Shown here piece after piece: positions 60,462 through 64,000 of a DNA stretch of 64,000 nt; within the stretch, counting starts at the first letter, position 1; every line of letters begins with the position of its first letter. This DNA comes from Trebonia sp963843745. Its GTDB lineage: Bacteria; Actinomycetota; Actinomycetes; Streptosporangiales; Streptosporangiaceae. Location: the NCBI GenBank assembly GCA_963843745.1, contig CAWJLP010000021.1, forward strand, positions 620,001 through 684,000. Direction: 5' to 3'. Under the pieces are notes generated by a model. The model made no database searches and had not been told where the DNA came from. It was given only the letters and a program-made list of their open reading frames with translations. Made by a program: the position numbers and the translations under genes.

Positions 60462-60530
60462 GGTGCCTCCATCACGGTGCCTCCATCATGGTGCCTCCAT
60501 CACGGTGCCTCCATCACGGTGCCTCCATCA
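60461..60530 (-). repeat. Five 14-bp tandem repeats carrying ribosome-binding site and GTGA
   Basis: The unit CGGTGCCTCCATCA (plus strand) is repeated at 60461, 60475, 60489, 60503 and 60517 with one substitution. On the minus strand each reads TGATGGAGGCACCG: a GGAGG followed by a potential GTGA. The ICMT-like stop TGA is in the first unit and the FAD gene's GTG follows the last. Confidence 0.92.
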
Positions 60531-61058
60531 CGGGGACACCGGCGAGAGCGGCGCCGCCACGGCGAGCGCGCGGGTCTCGCAGCGCAGCCGCACCGTGAGC
60601 AGCGCCGCGTTCAGCACGGTGAACGTGCACGCGGTGATCCAGGCCGAGCCGACGAGCGGCAGCGCGGCACCCTCGATAACGACGGCGACGTAGTTCGGGT
60701 GCGCGAACCACCGGTACGGTCCCGACCTGACCAGCGGCCGCCCGGGGATCACGATCACCCGCGCCGTCCACCGCGGGCCCAGCGTGACAATGCACCACCA
60801 GCGCAGCACGTTCGCCGCCACCACGACCACGAGCATCGGATAGCCGAGCGCGGGGATGAACGTGCGGTGCAGCAAGAGCGGCTCGGCCACGCAGCCGGCC
60901 AGCAGCGCGACGTGCAGCGCCACCATGACGGGGAAGTGCCCCTTGCCGTACTCGACACCGCCGTTGCGCAGGCTCGCGGCGGCATGCCGCTGTGACACGA
61001 CGAGTTCCGCCACCCGCTCGACGGCGATGACGGCGAGCAGACCCCAGTAAACGTCCAC
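60528..61058 (-). CDS. ICMT-family membrane methyltransferase (SrsB-like)
   Basis: GTG 61058 starts inside the end of the PKS gene and gives 176 residues with about four to five membrane helices and the isoprenylcysteine methyltransferase signature PLVRSGPYRWFAHPNYVAVVIEGAALPL. In streptomycete srs-type operons such enzymes O-methylate alkylresorcinols made by the type III PKS. It is flanked by the PKS and the flavoprotein gene, which supports that role here. Confidence 0.86.
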   Translation of the reverse strand: MDVYWGLLAVIAVERVAELVVSQRHAAASLRNGGVEYGKGHFPVMVALHVALLAGCVAEPLLLHRTFIPALGYPMLVVVVAANVLRWWCIVTLGPRWTARVIVIPGRPLVRSGPYRWFAHPNYVAVVIEGAALPLVGSAWITACTFTVLNAALLTVRLRCETRALAVAAPLSPVSP

Positions 61059-61062
61059 TAGC

Positions 61063-62127
61063 TCACCATCGCAGCAAGACCAGTTCGGCGCTGACTCCCG
61101 GCCCAAGTCCGATCATGAGGCCGGCTGACCCCGGTGGCGGCCGGCCGTTCGCGGCGACCTGCTCCAGGATGTGCAGCACCGACGCGGAGGACATGTTGCC
61201 GGCTTCCGCGAGCGACCGGCGGCTTGCCTCGACCGCGCTGTCGGGCAGCTTGAGGCTCTTCTGCACGGCGTCGATCACCCTGGGGCCGCCGGGATGGCAC
61301 ACCCAGCTCTTGACGTCGTCCGCGGTCAGGCCGTGGGCGGCCAGGAACGAGGTCACGCTGCCCGCGAGCCGCCGCTCCACCACGTCGGCGAGCTCCGCCG
61401 TCAGCACGATCCTGAAGCCGTCGGAACCAAGCCGCCAGCCCAGCGTGTCCCCGCTGTCGGGGTACACCTCACTGCGCGACGCGATCACCCGCGGCCCGAC
61501 AGCCCGCCGCCCGCCAGCGGCCCGTGCGCCGGTCGCGACCAGCGCCACGGCTCCGTCGCCGAACAGCCCGCTGACCACTAGGTCCGCCGTGGTGAGCTCG
61601 GTGACAGGCAAGTCCAGCGTGCACAGCTCGACCGCCAGCAGCGCCGCGGTGTGCCCGGGCCAGCCGAGCAGGTAGTCGTGCAGCCTGCCCAGCCCGGCCG
61701 CGCCGGCCACGCATCCGAGGCCGAAGATCGGCAGCCGTTTCACGTCCGCCCGCAGCCCGAGGCGCGGGATGAGCCTGGCGTCGAGCGACGGCACGGCCAC
61801 CCCGGTCACCGATGTGACGATCAGGAGGTCCAGGTCGCCACCGGTCAGCCCGGCCGACTCTAGGGCGCCGCGCAGTGCCCGCTCGCCGAGGTCAAGAGCC
61901 TCATCGATGTAGCGGTCGTTGCTGGCCTCGACCCCGCGCAAGGTCCGGTAGTCGGGCAGTGGCAGGGCGATGTGCCTGGTATCGACGCCCGAGTTGCCGT
62001 GCAGCCGCCTAAGCAGGGCGTGCCGCGCCGGGTCCAGGCCGCTGAGCTCGGCGTACGCCCTGGTGAGCTCGGGCTGCGGGTGGCGGTGGACCGGGAAGGC
62101 GGACTGCACGGCGACGATCCTCGTCAT
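61063..62127 (-). CDS. Type III polyketide synthase (alkylresorcinol/alkylpyrone synthase-like)
   Basis: The 354-residue protein has the chalcone-synthase-fold catalytic triad: Cys139 in FGLGCVAGAAG, His278 in WVCHPGGPRV and Asn311 in AGNMSSAS. The MTRIVAVQSAFPVHRHPQ N-terminus and LGPGVSAELVLLRW C-terminus fit the SrsA/alkylresorcinol-synthase branch, which condenses fatty acyl starters with malonyl units. It overlaps the UbiA gene by ATGA and is followed by ICMT-like and FAD genes. Expected product: a phenolic lipid. Confidence 0.93.
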   Translation of the reverse strand: MTRIVAVQSAFPVHRHPQPELTRAYAELSGLDPARHALLRRLHGNSGVDTRHIALPLPDYRTLRGVEASNDRYIDEALDLGERALRGALESAGLTGGDLDLLIVTSVTGVAVPSLDARLIPRLGLRADVKRLPIFGLGCVAGAAGLGRLHDYLLGWPGHTAALLAVELCTLDLPVTELTTADLVVSGLFGDGAVALVATGARAAGGRRAVGPRVIASRSEVYPDSGDTLGWRLGSDGFRIVLTAELADVVERRLAGSVTSFLAAHGLTADDVKSWVCHPGGPRVIDAVQKSLKLPDSAVEASRRSLAEAGNMSSASVLHILEQVAANGRPPPGSAGLMIGLGPGVSAELVLLRW

Positions 62128-62951
62128 GACGTCAGGGCTTCCCCGCCCGCGGCGAATACCACCACGTCGACGGCCGCGATGCCGAGCGCGGCGTAGAACG
62201 GGACCCGGCCGGCGCCGCGGGCGCCGATCACGCCGAGCACGGCCGCGGCGGCAAGCCCGGCGATGGCGACCCATCGCCTGGCGTCGCTGGCCGCCAGCAC
62301 CAGCAGCACGGACGCCGCCAGCAGCAGCACCAGCGCGGCGGCCCGTACCGCGCCGGGCCCCCACCGGGCGGCTACCTGCTGCGGCAGGCCCTTGACGCCG
62401 GTGGCCTGGTCGCCCGCAAGGTCGGGCAGCACGTTGGCGAAGTGCGCGCCGAGGCCGACCAGCGCAGCCGCCGCCGTCACGGACCAGCGCGGCGCGGGAT
62501 GACCGGGCAGCGTGCTGGCCGCGTACGCGGGAATCGGGCCGAACCCGGCCACGTACATGAGCCCGGACCAGGCCGTCGATTTCAGGCCGAGGTTGTACGC
62601 CCACGCGGCGCCGATGACCACGACCAGGATGAGCAGCGTCGCCGGGCTGATGGCCAGCGCCATCGCGAGCCCGGCCAGCAGCGAGACGAAGGCCGCGATC
62701 CACACCGCCCGCACGCTGATCGCGCCGGCGGCGATCGGCTTGTCCGTCCGGCCCGCCGCGGCGTCGCGGCGCGCGTCGCAGGCGTCGTTGGACCAGCCGA
62801 CCGACAGCTGGCCCGCCAGCATGGCGGGCGCCGTCAGCACGGGGCCGATGCCGTGCGGCGCCGCCTCCGCCGCCAGCAGGGTCGCCATGGCCGTGATGGC
62901 GAGCGACGGACCCGGGTGGCTGGCAATGATCAGTGCCCGCACGCGGTTCAT
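62124..62951 (-). CDS. UbiA-family prenyltransferase
   Basis: A 275-residue membrane protein with about eight to nine helices. The first Asp-rich motif is NDACDARRDAAAGRTDKP (Asp56, Asp59, Asp63) and the second DLAGDQATGVKGLP lies near residues 187-200, as needed to bind prenyl diphosphate with magnesium. It transfers an isoprenoid chain, probably to the aromatic product of the adjacent PKS; chlorophyll-synthase-like or other acceptors are possible. It is translationally coupled to the PKS and divergent from the O-methyltransferase. Confidence 0.87.
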   Translation of the reverse strand: MNRVRALIIASHPGPSLAITAMATLLAAEAAPHGIGPVLTAPAMLAGQLSVGWSNDACDARRDAAAGRTDKPIAAGAISVRAVWIAAFVSLLAGLAMALAISPATLLILVVVIGAAWAYNLGLKSTAWSGLMYVAGFGPIPAYAASTLPGHPAPRWSVTAAAALVGLGAHFANVLPDLAGDQATGVKGLPQQVAARWGPGAVRAAALVLLLAASVLLVLAASDARRWVAIAGLAAAAVLGVIGARGAGRVPFYAALGIAAVDVVVFAAGGEALTS

Positions 62952-62997
62952 GGCAGAAACCCCCGGTCTGTCGGCTCGCAGCGCCTACCTTTGCAGT

Positions 62998-64000
62998 GTG
63001 AGGCTTGCATTGCGCGGTGCCAACCCGGCCGAGTGGCTGGCCCTGCTCGCCGGCGTCGTGCCCAGCCCCGCCGCCGAGGCCTGGGGCGGCATGGGGCTGT
63101 CCGGGATCCTCGTCGCCGCCGTGCGCTCCGGCGTCACGGCCCGGCTGGCGCAAAACCCCGCCACGGCGGCGGAGCTGGCCGCCGACCTTGACCTCGACCC
63201 GCTGCCCACCCGGCTGCTGCTCGACTGCCTGCGCTCGTCGGGCCACGTCACCGCCCGCGCAGGCCGCTACCAGCTCAGCCGCCGCTCGCGGCGCTGGCTC
63301 GACCCGGCGTCCGAGTTGTCGGTCGCGGAGTACGTCGCGGGAACCGCGGACTACTGGACCTGGTGGGCCGAACTCGACGAAGTGACCCGCGGCCGGCGGC
63401 CCGCCGGGTCGCACGGCGCGCCGCCCGACGACCCGTACTGGGAGCGCTACATCCGCGGTCAGCGCGAGCTCGCCAGGCTGAGCGCCGCGGAGGTGGCCAG
63501 GAAGCTGCGGCTGCCGTCAGGCGCGCGGCAGCTGCTCGACGTCGGCGGCGGCCACGGCCTGTACTCCACCGCGCTGTGCCGCCGCCACCCGGGGCTGACC
63601 GCGACCGTGCTGGACCTGCCGGGCAGCGCGGCGGTCGGCCGTGAGATCGTCGCCGCCGCCGGGATGGCCGACCGGGTGCGGTTCAGGGACGGCGACGCGA
63701 CTGCGGGCGACATGGGCGGCGGCGACTCGGACAGCCGCTACGACGCGGTGCTCTGCTTCAACCTCGTGCACCATCTGGCCCCGGACCAGATCCCCGCCCT
63801 GTTCGGCAAGGCCCGCGAGGCACTGGCGCCGGGAGGCACGCTGGCGGTGATGGATGCCTTCGCCGACCCGGGCCGCCGCGCGTCCGCGGCGGCGAACTTC
63901 CTCGGCCTGTTCGTCTACCTCAGCTCGGGCTCGCAGGTGCACACCCCCGCGCAGCTGCGCGGCTGGCTCCGCGAGGCCGGCTTCGGCGCCCCGCGCCGCG
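62998..64000 (+). CDS. SAM-dependent O-methyltransferase, 3' end outside the window
   Basis: The frame opens at GTG 62998 and runs through the end of the window (334 residues visible). Residues 1-110 form a winged-helix dimerisation-like domain (NPATAAELAADLDLDPLPTRLLLDCLRSSGHV). The SAM domain follows with LLDVGGGHGLYSTALCRRHPGL, LDLPGSAAVGREI and VLCFNLVHHLAPDQIPALFGKAREALAPGGTL. This is the small-molecule O-methyltransferase family of polyketide pathways. It is divergent from the PKS operon and probably tailors the same product. Confidence 0.87.
   Translation, partial: MRLALRGANPAEWLALLAGVVPSPAAEAWGGMGLSGILVAAVRSGVTARLAQNPATAAELAADLDLDPLPTRLLLDCLRSSGHVTARAGRYQLSRRSRRWLDPASELSVAEYVAGTADYWTWWAELDEVTRGRRPAGSHGAPPDDPYWERYIRGQRELARLSAAEVARKLRLPSGARQLLDVGGGHGLYSTALCRRHPGLTATVLDLPGSAAVGREIVAAAGMADRVRFRDGDATAGDMGGGDSDSRYDAVLCFNLVHHLAPDQIPALFGKAREALAPGGTLAVMDAFADPGRRASAAANFLGLFVYLSSGSQVHTPAQLRGWLREAGFGAPRR

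Noticed and set aside
61063..63414. A single 783-residue reading frame covering PKS and UbiA regions
   Set aside because: The upstream part is out of frame with the UbiA protein and is not protein-like; the real genes are the PKS (61063-62127) and UbiA (62124-62951).

Overview
The window is high-GC (about 70 percent) actinobacterial chromosome. Several lineage markers support this: WhiA, a WhiB-type protein, RbpA, an F420-dependent nitroreductase-like protein, many GTG starts, ATGA/GTGA gene overlaps, a DasR-like operator and an HVDL-type sulfur leader peptide. The gene set is typical of a soil, probably mycelial actinomycete (Streptosporangiales-like). I cannot name the genus from sequence alone. 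I saw no tRNA, rRNA, CRISPR array, prophage or intact insertion sequence.

Layout. 1-9740: the end of a Ni/Co permease, two adjacent membrane-protein genes that each carry a frameshift, a SAM methyltransferase behind three 31-bp tandem hairpins, an RCK-pore-RCK potassium channel, small stress-type enzymes, and a coupled trio (acyl-CoA dehydrogenase-like, cytosolic PhnD-like, TusA/diiron fusion). 9899-13131: Lrp regulator, alanine dehydrogenase and a P450. 13280-18142: the conserved uvrC-rapZ-yvcK-whiA block. 18168-24921: aldo-keto reductase, MFS/ROK pair, envelope hypotheticals, phosphatase and a PadR/HAAS pair. 25360-27590: moeA and fdhD. 27946-31703: glycolytic gap-pgk-tpiA, then secG and rbpA, with a DasR-like site upstream of gap. 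31774-39923: DinB-like protein, CorA, a Rieske oxygenase divergent from a NitT/TauT-type ABC transporter, and glutamate decarboxylase. 39986-51056: lipoprotein, DUF302 protein, a deletion scar holding two truncated gene tails, a membrane sensor-like protein, a MarR-MFS-MFS operon, RibD-like reductase with glgX, and an SDR/MarR divergent pair with operators. 51369-55075: assimilatory sulfur operon (leader peptide, sulfite reductase, mini zinc ribbon, CysH, CbiX-like). 55249-59047: small Cys-rich protein, phosphoribosyltransferase, WhiB protein and a 691-residue Tyr/Gly/Gln-repeat protein. 59439-64000: a type III PKS cluster resembling srsABC plus UbiA and an O-methyltransferase.

The most unusual non-coding signal is a dispersed element, CTGATAACAGCAAGAAGCGG or a close variant. 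It occurs eight times at four loci, always on the + strand, always between convergent genes and always close to long inverted repeats. Two of these loci also share an identical 32-bp hairpin core. The window is also rich in 14-31 bp tandem repeats in gene junctions. In two operons a unit containing the overlapping stop/start codons (ATGA or GTGA) has been amplified in tandem. A recurrent TTAT-YCC-GAACG motif appears in genes (always in the same reading frame) and between them.
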